Positions 43,432 through 55,149 of a DNA stretch of 64,000 bases are shown piece after piece; the stretch's first letter is position 1; every line of letters starts with the position of its first letter. Made by a program: the position numbers and the translations under genes. The DNA is from Aegilops tauschii subsp. strangulata (taxonomy: Eukaryota; Streptophyta; Magnoliopsida; Poales; Poaceae), in NCBI RefSeq assembly GCF_002575655.3, contig NC_053041.3, positions 119,938,318 through 120,002,317 on the forward strand. Direction: 5' to 3'. The notes under the pieces were generated by a model. The model made no database searches, had not been told where the DNA came from, and saw nothing but the letters and a program-made list of their open reading frames with translations.

Positions 43432-45071
43432 CTACCCGTGCCCGAGCAGGAGTGCTTCGGCCCAGCACGCGCTACTCCGCCGACGAGTATCTGTGCGCCG
43501 CCTCGACGTTGACGCCATCACCCGTTCCCACATCCGCTCGTGCTGCCCTTCGGGATCCCCACAGGCTAGCTGCGATGCAGGAGGAGTTCGACGCCTTACA
43601 GCGCAACCGCACGTGGCAGCTTGTTCCGCGACCCCCTCGTGCCAACATCATCTCTGGCAAGTGGGTGTTTCGCCACAAGACTCGCCCGGACGGTTCTCTC
43701 GAGCGCTACAAGGATCGGTGGGTGGTTCGTGGCTTTCGGCAGCGCGCGGGCATGGACTTCACCGACACCTTCGCCCCGGATGTGAAACCGGGCACGATTC
43801 GCGTCGTGCTTCAACTGGCGGTCTCGCGTGCCTGGCCTGTGCACCAGTTGGATGTCTCCAACGCCTTCTTGCACGGCCATCTCGTCGAGCGGGTGTTCTG
43901 TGAGCAGCCCACTAGTTTCATCGACGCCGAGCACCCTGACTTCGTGTGCTTGCTCTCCCGTTCTCTTTACGGGTTAAAGCAGGCGCCTCAGGCTTGGTAC
44001 TAGCGTATCGCAGCCTTCCTGCAGACTCTCGGATTTCGGTCCACTCGCTCCTATGCTTCACTCTTCGTGTATCATCAGGGAGTTGACACTGCAGATCTGC
44101 TGCTCTATGTCGATGACATCATCCTCACGGCGTTTGCCCCCGACCTCCTTCAGCGGCTGACTGCTCGTCTTCGTAATGAGTTCGCCCTCAAGGACTTGGG
44201 GCCCCTGCACTACTTCCTCGGCATCGAGGTGGTCCGACGGACTGACGTCTTCTTTCTGCATCAGCAGAAGTACGCCCACGAGCTCCTGGAGCGTGCCGGT
44301 ATGCTTAACTGCAAGTCGGCGCCCACTCCCGTCGACATGAAGGCGAAGGTCTCTGCTCTTGAGGGGTCTCTTGCGTCCGATGGAGCGTTTTATCACTCTA
44401 TTGTCGGTGCTTTACAGTATCTGACGCTGACTCGCCCCGACCTGCAGTACGCTGTCCAGCAGGTGTGCCTCCATATGCACGCCCCGCGTGACTCTCACTG
44501 GACTCTGGTGAAGCGTATTCTCCGTTACATACGCGGCACCATGTCTTTGGGACTCACCCTGACAGCCTCTGCCTCCACCGACCTCGTGGCCTACTCGGAT
44601 GCCGACTGGGCTGGCTGCCCTGACACGCGACGCTCTACGTCAGGCTATTGCATCTACCTTGGGCCCTCGTTGATCTCTTGGTCATCTAAGTGGCAGCCCA
44701 CGGTCTCCCACTCCAGCGCCGAGGCAGAGTATCGCGCCGTGGGTAATGCCGTGGCCGAGTGCTCTTGGATACGTCAGCTACTCCAGGAGTTGCTTTGTGA
44801 TGTTCACAAGGCCACTCTTGTTTACTACGATAACGTCAGCGCGGTCTACCTCTCCGCCAACCCGGTGCACCATCGACGGACGAAGCATATTGAGCTCGAT
44901 ATTCACTTCTTGCGTGAGCAGGTTGCCCTTGGCCATGTTCGGGTTCTCCACGTGCCGACGACGCAACAGTTTGCTGACGTGATGACTAAGGGATTGCCTA
45001 CTCCCGTCTTCGAGGAGTTTCGGTCCAGTCTCTGTGTCTCCGGCGACGCTTCGACTGCGGGGGGGTGTTGA
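43428..45071 (+). pseudogene. copia reverse transcriptase and RNase H
   Basis: 43428-44003 begins in a new frame (a 1-bp shift from the integrase frame) and reads through KWVFRHKTRPDGSLERYKDR and LDVSNAFLHGHL; TAG at 44002-44004 replaces the Gln expected in QAWYQR. From 44005 the frame continues: LLYVDDIILTA (catalytic YVDD), then RNase H with AYSDADWAGCPDTRRSTSGY and SSAEAEYRAV, ending at 45071 inside the 3' LTR. Apart from the frame break and one stop the 3' half is well kept. Confidence 0.9.
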
Positions 45072-45221
45072 GTATGTATTTTGTATTGCACGTGTATTGG
45101 AGTTGTGGCCCACCTCCTAGTCTTGTATAGTTGAGGTAAAGGCCTTCCCTTGTATTATATATACGTGCACCAGCACCCCATCAATACAACGCCTATTGTA
45201 TTGCAAACTTTCCCGTCTATA
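45066..45221 (+). repeat. copia 3' LTR
   Basis: 156 bp, five differences from the 5' LTR, ending TATA instead of TACA; followed by the ATTGT target duplication. Confidence 0.95.
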
Positions 45222-45226
45222 ATTGT

Positions 45227-45640
45227 GACCTATCGTGTACCATCGCTTTCCTATAAACAAGCAAGCGTCCCTGCCCGATGGCACTACGTTTCGTACCATT
45301 GCTCCAACGAGCGCTAACACAATCTATCTTCTGCCTCACCATCTCAATTCCTGGCTCCGCCCTTGAGAGACACATTTTCTTTTACCCAAATGATAAGTGC
45401 CACATGGCAAGTACGCGGCACTTCGGCCATGACCTTTTTTGATGGCAATTTCAATCACGTAAGGATTGCGAATTCTAGTGGCACACGAAAAGTTTCTATC
45501 AAAAATATATTGAAGCACGAAAGTTGTCATGCTTGACAACTAAGCTTGCCATCCTCGTGTCACTAAACTTGCCATAAAAACGTTCGGAGCTGCCATGTGA
45601 TCATGCTACACGTCGGGTACTTATCAGGGTCCTTATGCTT
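45227..45640. other. Unassigned noncoding DNA
   Basis: 45395-45600 has several copies of a short GGCAAG/TTGCCAT phrase in varied orientation, like a decayed DNA transposon. No ends resolved. Confidence 0.35.
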
Positions 45641-45649
45641 GATGTATTT

Positions 45650-46398
45650 TAACAAGTGACCCCGCCGAGAGAGCTTGCACTGCACCTAGGCATGGACATG
45701 TCTTGTGAGTAGAGTTTGAGAAGGGAGGTGAAAGTGCAGAGGAAGACACGGTGGCGAGCACCCTCTATTAGGTTAGAGTGAACGGGCACAATCGAGTTAG
45801 TCAAACGCAGTATGCCACTAGCGGGAGGAGATGAGGACGAGGTAAAGAAAATCACTTCACCCTTCCGCAAACTTTCCCTGTGCAAGCACAAATGTATGCA
45901 TCATTAAACTTTTTGTTTATATTTAAAGAAAATTGAGGTTGGTTGTCGCATTTCAGATGGTATGTGTGTTTGTAATGCACACTTCTAAGCAAACCTATTC
46001 GTTGTTTTCTATTTTTAGGAGTGCTAATGTGGCAAGGCAACCCTAAAATAAGCATCTTCGGGGTCATTTCTAGGAAAAAATTGCATCAAGGAAGAAACAT
46101 GCGACAGATCTGCAAGTTATCAAGTTGTTGTACATCTTTTCAACATAAATATCACTGTTGCTGCCTACCAGACTTCACATGATTCTTTGATGGTTTTGTG
46201 ACAGCAGAAAAACAATGTCTCACTTGAGCAGCACTCGTTGAAGTACAACTTAATTGGTCTATAGAAGTGTCCCATTCCTGTTTCTCCCATAATAGCACAA
46301 AATGGGTACCTCGCAACGACAAAACACCAGCATACTCTTTGAGACAACATTGAACTTGTCACCAAAAAGACCACCAATCCCGGGATCCAACTAGCTCT
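45650..46398 (-). pseudogene. PPR remnant F with shared 3' block
   Basis: 45690-45840 resembles the PPR start region in copy C (GAGTTTGAGAAGGGAGGTGAA... against 6545-6600) and the leader of copy B. 45850-46070 is unlike the other copies. 46073-46398 matches 6965-7292 in order. Only short, broken frames remain. Confidence 0.5.
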
Positions 46399-46429
46399 AC
46401 GGCAAATATGATGATCCTGCCAGGCGCGG

Positions 46430-46670
46430 ACACGGAGTCCGCCAACTGATGCTGTTGGGCGCAGACACAGGGTCCGCCGACTGAGGCTGTCGGGCGCAGA
46501 CGCGGGGTCCGCCGACTGATGCTGTCGGGCGCGGACGCGCGGTCTGCCGACTGATGTTGTCGGGCGTGGACACGGAGTCCGCCGACTGATGTTGTCGGGC
46601 ACGGACGCGGGGTCCGCCGACTGATGCTGTCGAGCGCGGACGCGGAGTCCGCCGACTGATGATGTCGATA
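46430..46670. repeat. 35-bp minisatellite, ~7 units
   Basis: GTCCGCC(G/A)ACTGATG recurs exactly every 35 bp (46437, 46472, 46507, 46542, 46577, 46612, 46647) with variation between units. Because 35 is not a multiple of three, each minus-strand frame cycles through three peptides, giving the ORFs at 46165-46792. Confidence 0.95.
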
Positions 46671-48860
46671 AAAGCCGGCTGCGGGCTACAGCCGGCATGG
46701 CTTGCTTCCAGTGGGGGCGCGCCAGCGCACCCACTGGGTGTAGCCTTTGAGCCTCCGAGCGAGGGGGGGGGGCTTCCCACGTAAATGATCATGCAAAAGT
46801 CAAAGTTAGTCCGCGCAAATATATCAAATATTTGCTTTTAGCATTGCAAGTTTTATGCAGAGAGTGCCGACTCGGTTTCGTCCGAGCCCCCTATAATCTT
46901 TTTCATGTTCCCTCCACTCTTTGGCTTCTGCTCTCGCTTGCCGGACAGCCGCGCTGCGGTCTGTGGCTGAGAATGGGCCGCGGAGTGGAGTGTACAGTAC
47001 TCAGACTCTGGGAGCAGATTCGACCGAGCAGATACTTATAAAACGGCCGGGTCGCCCGAACCATTTTTCTTCCCGGACGTTTTTCACGTGGGTGGCCTCC
47101 AGCGTTTGCTCTTGCTTACCGGACAGCCGCCCTGCGGTCTGTAGCCAAGACAAAAGTGAGGCTTCAATATCGTGCATGCTACTAAGCCGTTTGCAGGAAC
47201 GAACGTCTCAGGCCATTCGACCAGCCTTCGAGCCAACTCTGGCTGGCGCCGAGGCGAACAGTGGTGCAACTATAATAAAGGCGGAGGTGGTACCCGAGCG
47301 TCGCTCAGGGTTATCCATGTTTGCGTGGTGCAAAATCATGCGGGTGAGGAGCTCACATTGCTTTTGGCGCGGTCGGGTGGAGATGATCTCCGGCAGGCGG
47401 CCCGAGCCTCCGGGCGCTCGAGGGATGCCCAGCCGGTCAGGCCCATCCGACCAGGCGGCGGAACGGGAGGCGGCCTAGCCGGCCCTCCAGCCGGCTATGC
47501 AGCCGCTCATGCAGGAGGATGCGCAGCTGGCCGTGCATGTACGCACGTACTTTGTACGTAATTTTTTCTCATCCGGCTAAGTAGCCGGACGCAATATTCT
47601 CTCTCTCTCTCTTTTCTTTTTAGAGCCGGCCTGAAGACTTTTCTTCAGCCGGCTAGCAGGCAGTCGGCCTCTCTTTTTTTCTCTTTCTCAATTTATTTCT
47701 TGCAGCAGCCGGCAGGAAGGAGCCAGAGCCACAACCGGCCACAGGCGGAGGATGCCAGCGCGCGAGTGCGTGGCAAGAGGCGGGTGAGGGCAAGCGGGCG
47801 CGGGGCGATGCAGCCGGTTGCGGAGGTGCTTGGGAGCGGGGGCCGGAGCCGGCAAGGAGCACGGCAGGCAGACCGGCGCATCAGGCGGGCGCGGGAGCCG
47901 GCCTGGGATGGTGCGCGGAGGCGGACCCGGCTAGCGGCGAGCCGAAGGCGGCGAACGGCGGGGCCGACGCGCGAGAGGTGCAGCACCAGGCGCGGGCGCG
48001 GCTGGACGGCCGCAGGGGAGCCGAAGGCGGGGCGCGCGCAGCAGGCGGGCGCGGGAGCCGAACTGGGGAGTCACCGGGGCGCGGGGAGGAGGTGCGCGTA
48101 GGCGGTAGGAGGTAGCAGCAGAGGCAGTGGCTCCGCAGCGCCAGCAGGGGAACTGCAGGCGTCGGCACGCGCAACAGCAGCGCGAGCAGCGCGAGCAGCG
48201 CCAGCCACAGGCGCGCGCGGGAGGAGCTGGAGCACGCTAGCAGAGGCAGCGGCGTCGGCGGAGCGGAGCCAGGCGCGACCGGCCGGCCGGAGCGGCGGCG
48301 GAGCGCAGACGTCGGGGGCGCTCGGGAGAGGATGGACGGCGAGGCGGCGCTGTTAGCAGATGGCGAGGCGAACGGAGTTGCAAGCCAGAGCAACGGCGAG
48401 GCTTACGCAGCCGGTGAGCCTGAGGCGCGCGCACAAGCTGAGCTAGTACGAATGCTGCTGCTGAATCCATTGGGTTCGCTAGCTAGCTATGCACGAACGC
48501 GTGTATGCACAGGGACCGAGCGCTACAGGAGAGACGGTAACGCCGCGGCGGAGGCGATGAAGAAAAAAGGGTCCCTCCCGGAAAGCGGTTCCAACAGCAG
48601 CTTGCCCCATGGTGTGCGTCAACTGTCAAAGTATTCTCGCGTCAGTCCGCAGGGGTATCACGAGTCGACAGATGCCACGGGGTGGCTTGAGGTGAGAGCA
48701 AGACTGTCGTGGAATATCCGGGGACAGGTATGCAAGTAGCACGCGCTAATTTACCCAGGTTCGGGACTGTCCGGAAAGACAATACCCCTACTCTTGTATG
48801 TCTAAATATATAGTATACATGTCTAGCAATACCGAGTTGCTCCTGAAGCTGTATCTGGGA
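46671..48860. mobile_element. Probable gypsy-type LTR material, decayed
   Basis: A GC-rich, low-coding stretch containing two diverged copies of TTGC(T)TRCCGGACAGCCGC(C/G)CTGCGGTCTGT (46940, 47113) and, at 48745-48810, AATTTACCCAGGTTCGGG followed by CAATACCCCTACTC, a phrase I associate with the transcript-end part of Triticeae gypsy LTRs. ORFs over 47650-48400 on both strands are GC artefacts. No TSD, primer-binding site or pol domain was found. Confidence 0.35.
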
Positions 48861-50239
48861 TCAGTGCCATAGACATCTGACTTTGTATATGCGGGTGGCC
48901 AGATGGCCATACAGGCTCTTGTGGCCGTGGGAGTTCATCCTCCTGGATGGATGGATGTGCGGGACACGGAGTAATTGCGCTAGAGCTCATATGCTCGCGA
49001 TATCAGGTGCGTCCGTGCAGGCATTGGGATGTGGACTAATTTTTTATACGATGCCTGTTGGATTGTGGGAAAATGCGTGGGGTAAGATAATACGTATGCG
49101 TCAGAGCTGTGAGGTGGGCCAAGTTATGGGCGCCCGTCAACCTGTGACGGACTGAGCCGTGGGTCAGAACCGCTAGAATCTATGTGATCCGTGGCCCAGA
49201 AAGTTTACTTTCCGTCACAGGACGCCAGATTCGTCTTGAATGCAAACCCTGGCTCCTCTGCCTCAGCGCCGCAGAGGGGAGAGGGAGCGAGAAGAAGAAC
49301 AGGCGACCCGACGCGCCATGGAGTTCCTAATGCAGCCAGTCCACAGGTATGCCGTTTTGATCCGATTTCTTCCAGCGTACAGCACGATTTGAAGTTTGTG
49401 CGGCAGACTGCTTAGTTTTCTCTGCTTTGGATGGCACAGACCCACTATTTTTGAGGAGGTCGGGAAGAGCCTGGTGCCGGAAGGTTCGCCGGCATTTGGG
49501 ACAAGGCGAACGGCGGTTGAGGTGGTGCTGCACGAGGGAATAGTTTTGAGCGGGGACGAGCGGGTCTGCCCGGCGTCAGGAGCGGCGACGTTGAGTGGCC
49601 AAGGACGAATCTGTAGTGGTGCGCCGGCGGCGGCTATGAGCGGCAAAGGACGAATATGCAGCGTGGTGCAGGCGGCAGTGGTGAGAAAGTACAGCTCGCC
49701 TCCCACGTCTGAGCTGTCCACGGGAAAATGAATCCCCAGGCTCCTGATTGGAATAAGAGGCGAGGGGAATTGAGTATACATTTTTAGCAGCATTAGTACT
49801 AAATTCAGACGTGGTTTGTTTACTGGTGGAAAATGATTGTTTGATACGAATTGCTCTGGTTGCTGGTTAGTTTGTACTATTAGTTTGATCTATGAGCCCC
49901 ATATCAATGCATGGTGTCCTTTGGATTTAGAGTGAAAGCTTACTGCTACTACTCTGAAGAATTTGAAGTACTGAACTTTCAGGATGACTATGGCCATGCA
50001 TTGATTGTTTACAATTTTCAAGCTAGTAATCCATCGTTTTATGTATCAGTTACTGTAGTTTCAGATGCAAATTTTTTGACTGCTGGATTAAAATGATTGA
50101 CGCAACCATGTGTGATCAGTTATCAGGTTGCGGATTGGTGCTGCTGGCCCCAACAGGCACCTTGCACTACCTGTGTAAGCACGTTCGAGAAGGCAGTGGG
50201 GGTGTCCACGGAAAAGCCGACGGCAGATAATGTAATCAT
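48861..50239. other. Unassigned; possible leader exons of a decayed MULE gene
   Basis: 49245-49340 (GC-rich, with an ATG at 49319) and 49400-49730 have gene-like base composition but no recognised product. 49900-50100 is AT-rich. It precedes the FAR1 fragment on the same strand. Confidence 0.3.
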
Positions 50240-50850
50240 TCAAGTGCTGGGTACTGGTACCTTTGACTCGCTTGGAGAAGCATATGATTTGTACAACTTG
50301 TATTCTTGGGAGGAAAGGATTTGGTATAAGATATGGGAAAAGCTAGTTAAATGTGGAGAGGGTGAAGTGCATGCAGGAAATTGTCTGCCGGTGTTCGGTG
50401 AGGAAATCTATGTCTGATATTAATGTGTATGCTCGTAGAATTAGACGAAGATTATGTCAAGCATACGATTTCTGAACACAATCTTTATGTTTACAGGGGG
50501 AAAGCTGGTGTGGAGAACACAAGGTCCCTTCGGTGTGAATGCCCAGCGTTGATAAGGCTATTAGCCTGTTACGGACTAACCACTCACTTTCACTAAATTT
50601 CGGTGAGACTATCCACTGGCCGTCCCAAAAGCACATTGATGTGTACAACAGGGACCTGATAAAACAGTTGCGGTAGAATAATGTCAACCTTGCTAAGGTG
50701 TATAGCATAGTAGGTAGTATTTTTGGATCGATGAAAAATGTGTCATTTGTAAAGAGGTCTTTGCGTAATCTGTGCGGATGTAAGGAAAGCAATGGAGGTC
50801 TTTGCAGAAACTACAACTACATCATGAATGAGCCCTGTGAAGTGTGAGTA
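50240..50850 (+). pseudogene. FAR1-type transposase fragment, broken
   Basis: Plus-strand pieces in changing frames: FDSLGEAYDLYNLYSWE (about 50258-50310), then GFGIRYGKS, CMQEIVC, SLRCECPALIRLL, LNFGETIHWPSQKHIDVYNR, a stop, NNVNLAKVYSIVGSIFGSMK and KRSLRNLCG (to about 50790). This order matches the N-terminal DNA-binding and linker part of FAR1-type proteins. The catalytic core and SWIM finger were not found downstream. It differs in wording from the intact gene at 9752-12250, so it belongs to another FAR1 lineage. Confidence 0.65.
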
Positions 50851-53800
50851 GATTCCTCATCCTTTCATAAAAATTGATGACATGTTTCTGTGTTGGTTTC
50901 ATAATTATGGAGCATCTGATAACAAGTAAAAACAACATGTGATGCAGGGAGGACAGATGGGTCATGCTTGACCACTATTACAGGGAATACAATGGTCTGT
51001 ACCTTGAACGACGACTGGAAGAGGTGAATTTTGAGTTGGGAAACGATAAGCATAGTATGTACTCCTGTATTGCAAAAAAACAATTGTAGCACAAGTGATT
51101 GCAAAACGAGTTGGCTTATCTGAGAAGCAGATTGCTTACAAAGTGACCTCGACGAAAGGGAACAAGGGTGAGCTACCAAGCTTCATGATCGAGGAAGTGT
51201 TGTTCTGAACTCTGAAGGTGGTGATCAGTTGTGTTGATTGACTATGAGTACTATAACGAAGACAATGAGGTAGTAATTAGGTCTTCCGCATTTTGGTGGA
51301 GTTGTTACTTAGCTCGGGAGTGCTCCCAATACCCACTTGGTTAAGTGCAAAAAAGTGTCGAGGACTAGTGGCATGTATTTTGTGTTCGTACCTTGTTGTC
51401 AACCGAGGTACGGACTAGTAGGCAATCAAATTAGGAGAATGTTAGCTTCCATCCCAGCTGTTGTGGCAAGGAAGTGCATGAAATCCCAGTTCTATTTTGC
51501 CCAGCGTGTAAGCAGTCACTTCTAATTTACATTTGTGGCTTATGTGTGAAAACAAAGAATATGTGTTCTCTCTGCCTGTGTTGAACCTGTGGCATGTATT
51601 CCAGAAAAAAAATGTGCTGCGTTCCAGAAATGCTTGATGTATTGGATGCCCCGGGGGCAGGGGGGTCGGGAGGGCTCTGGGTTTCAGATAGCAATGCTGT
51701 AATTGCAGAACAATGAATGGGAAAGCGATAGACAACATAGCGGTGTGGAGGAATAATTGGGGAGCCGATACAAAACATATAGGTAACATGGTTGCAGCCT
51801 CTGGTTTCCATTTCCGAAAATGATCAAATGTGACATGAAAACAAAGGTAACCACGCACAAGGACTGAAAAAGAATGAAATAGGAAGTGGGAGCTTGATAG
51901 GCGCCATAGATCGCACGTTCATAGATGAGCTCAACATGCTTCATAAAAAGAAAGGATGAAGAAAAATAGTAAGTCGAAGCAGAAATAGTTGTCGTTCATG
52001 ATATTATCATTGATATTTACAAAAGTCAGTCTGGCACATAACGATTAGAAGGCAGATAGCGGCAAGTGTCTGATGATCAGTCTAACGCAAATGGCGCTGT
52101 TGCAGGCCCCTTCCTAGTTGTTGAACACAGAATCAGATGCCACGCATTGTGCGCAAGTGCAGAGAAGTTGCCCTGAAGCTTCAAGCACACTCATGGAGGG
52201 CGTCCTTCTTTGTTTTGGAGACGTTGTGCTGTGCAATTATGTGCATCCACGTGTCAAGTGCGAATAAATATCTAGTTGTGGAGTTTAAGAATGTGAAGGT
52301 GACTACAACAAGGATGTAGAAAGAGTTGACCTTTGTAAGCTGAAGCTTAAGCTTTTCTCCATCGAAGTGACAAGCGATGTGGATCATGCATGTCCCTGTC
52401 TCGGCTCTGGAAATGTGGCACAGGACATAGTGTGTGAGATATTGCCGAAAACACATGGAGGCCGGGATGCGGGGTCTTACAGTATGAAGATGGCATCAGT
52501 GGTTGGATTGTGCTTGACGCCCCAATTTTCCTTGCTTCGTCGGCCATCCAGCATAGAATTCGTTCAAACATGAAAACAATGCATTGTGCAACTCCCAGTC
52601 TGTGCCCTGATCTCGTTCCTTGGTCGGATGACTATTAGAAATTTTCGTGTACAGTGGGTCAAAAACATTTGTTATTTTTGTCACCATGTCAATTGTCAAA
52701 GATTCGCACCATCCAGCCCTCTGGGCGTGGCACTGGAATAATGAACTGCAAGTAGGAAAGATAATTGGGCAACAGTTGTAAGGTGCTACGGATTGAGGAT
52801 CGGCTGGTCCAGTAAACATCTAAGTGCACAGCTACGTACCATTTGGGATGATGTAATGTCATACTTCATCGGCCGCCGTCATCGGCCGCCGTGTCCCCCT
52901 CGCAGCTTCCTTCGTCAGACACCTCCCTGGGAAGAAAGGAACGGTAAGACTGAGCAATCATGGATGTGGAAACAGGTTTCCGTCAGTCGTAGGACAACTG
53001 AATATTCCAATAATTTTGGCAAAAGTACTTAGTGCACAGTCAAGCATATAGCCATGATGGATAACAAAATGTTGCAGAGAAATGGATGCCTAGCAAACAA
53101 AGGTAGCAGAAAAATGGTTTAGCAAGTTCTGGTGAGAAAATGCTTGGTTGACCAATAATTGTTTGATCAGATCTTTCTAGTTGTAAATGCATTAGACGAT
53201 CTCGCTAGTGCACATCCAGCTATACAAATGCGGAAAGGCTTGATTGTAACTGTTGCAGGAATCTCTGGCACTAAAAATGGTGGTAATGCGAGAGAAAACT
53301 TTTAAAATAATAATACAAGTCTCTAAAACAGTAGATCTTACTCCTGATTACAAATCTAATTAGATGTGGTGAAGCAGGTGAGTTGAAATGATGACTGAAG
53401 GTACTGGATGATCACTTGCCGAAAAGTACAGTTCCTCACAGTGACACCCATCATCGCATAGTAAGGTTGGTAATTAAACGGAAGGAACAGTACTCATGAC
53501 TGGCAGCAGTAGTATTTTATTACTGAAAACCATGCTAACACGAGAGCACAGGCAGAAATAAGAACCATCACGGCTAAAAGGGCTGAGCGCTTAGTACCAA
53601 AACCTAATTGGGGTTACATAGGTTCGTAGTACATCTTGCACGCTGCCACCTGGATCTTTTTAACTAGGAAGAAAGCCTAATTGTTGTGTTGCCCGAAAAT
53701 CAGAACCAACAACGCTATGACAAGCAGCAGGTTGGTGCGGCCAGGAGCACCAAAATGCGGTGGGCGTCAGACGAGCAGCACGGCGAAGAACCACGGTGAG

Positions 53801-54835
53801 TGGGCGACTGCTGAATCTGTGGTTGGGGACGTACATGTGCGGCTTGGTGGTCGATCTGTGTTCCGCCAGGGAAAGCATTGCCCCCGGCGAGATCTGTGCT
53901 GGAGAGACGAGGCTGGATGCACGGAGAGCGGCTGCTGCAATCCGTACCCCTGGGAGAGGAGAGGCCATGGCGACTTAGCTCCGGCAGGTCAGTGTCGTTG
54001 GATCTCATGAAGCCACATAGTCAAGCCTGCGGTGATGGTGGAAATGAAAGTAAATCTAGGATTGGAAGAGAAATCATACATATTTGTTTACGCACTTGTT
54101 GAACCGGACTCCGACCGTGAGACGAAGGTGACGTCCTTGCCACCGCAATGCGGACAAGGGATGAGCGGAAGCGTCTCCCCATGGTGGTGCGAGGAAGAAG
54201 CTGAGAGGACATGGCCGCCGATCTGGTTTCTTGCGAGGTTGGACGGGATAAGGAGAGAGGAGGAGCAGGAAGGATCCAGAGATGGGTGTTGGTTAGACAG
54301 TAATAAGATGGGGAGGGTGGCCGTTAAGGTATGAAGCCCGAGCCGTGGCACAGAACACAGCCGCCCCGTCTGAGCCGGTTCGAGCGCGACGGCGACAGTG
54401 GCATCACGTGGGGTAGGTAGGTGGGCCTTGACACAGACATAGACAAGATATACAATTAGGAATACATATGAATATACGAAGTGCGTTGCGAATCTTGACG
54501 CCACGGAATGGCTGAGATATCCAGTGCATGTGAGCTCGAGCTCAGATTAGCACTTTCGGGATGTGCGCCCATATATATAGGCTTGGGTAGCTTACTTTCT
54601 AAGCTAGGTAGTGGCATGGTGGGCAGGCGGGTATGGGGCACCATGCCCATGAGATTGTGTGTGCGTGATGTGCATGCCTCTTTGTCTCTGGTGCACTTTA
54701 TAAAACAGTGCCCAGGGACAAGTACACTGTAGATGATGTCGCCACTACTATTCATCAACAGTACACCGCTGCGAGGTATGGTCGTCTCGTCCGTGTCGTG
54801 TCCGATGGGACGCGTAGTTGACTTCACGTAGCAGG
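50851..54835. other. Unassigned decayed DNA
   Basis: Many ORFs of 60-140 codons on both strands, none with motifs I recognise. 51210-51530 (plus strand, DYEYYNEDNEVV) and 52360-52820 (minus strand) look faintly coding. 53660-54510 is GC-richer, with a repeated GGAGAG theme. It probably continues the broken MULE plus captured pieces, but I found no terminal repeats. Confidence 0.3.
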
Positions 54836-55008
54836 CCGACTCGAGCAGCCGGATGGAGAGCAGGCCGGGCAGCCGGGTGGCGGGCCGGCCCGGGTAGTCA
54901 GACAGGGGGTCGTCTGAGGCGGCCTGAGCAGTTGGACTGAGGGGCTTCCTAGCCCCGATGTCTTGAAATATTGTCTCGCTGTCTTCGGGGTATACGTGGT
55001 CAATTACC
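54836..55008 (+). mobile_element. Possible gypsy LTR end
   Basis: GACTGAGGGGCTTCCTAGCC and GTCTTCGGGGTATACGTGGT lead to AATTACCCTGACA (about 54996-55010), like the CA-terminus of Triticeae gypsy LTRs. It may be the end of the LTR begun in 46.7-48.8 kb, interrupted by the FAR1-bearing DNA. Tentative. Confidence 0.35.
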
Positions 55009-55149
55009 CTGACACGAATATTGCTATTTGCTCCGGTAGTAACCGATATATTTTTAGATGTCTAATATTCAGTTGTGTGAATATATTCAGTGCAATAGAT
55101 AATATTTCGTATTATATGTGGATGTCAAATATTTAGGTCTGTCATTTTT

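Larger units (their letters stand above)
39870..45221 (+). mobile_element. Ty1/copia LTR retrotransposon, decayed, with nested CACTA
   Basis: 156-bp LTRs at 39870-40025 and 45066-45221, TSD ATTGT at 39865-39869 and 45222-45226. A primer-binding site TGGTATCA (40026-40033) directly follows the 5' LTR and a G7 polypurine tract (45059-45065) precedes the 3' LTR. Domain order protease-integrase-reverse transcriptase-RNase H marks copia. The gag part is missing, replaced by GC-rich low-complexity DNA. The two LTRs differ at 5 of 156 positions. The integrase is split by a 1275-bp insert. Confidence 0.95.

Noticed and set aside
46165..46792. 189- and 131-codon minus-strand ORFs
   Set aside because: Produced by the 35-bp minisatellite, which keeps frames open by repetition.
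47650..48400. Overlapping GC-rich ORFs as a host gene
   Set aside because: Open on both strands with Arg/Ala/Ser-biased composition; no motif, and the context is LTR-like.
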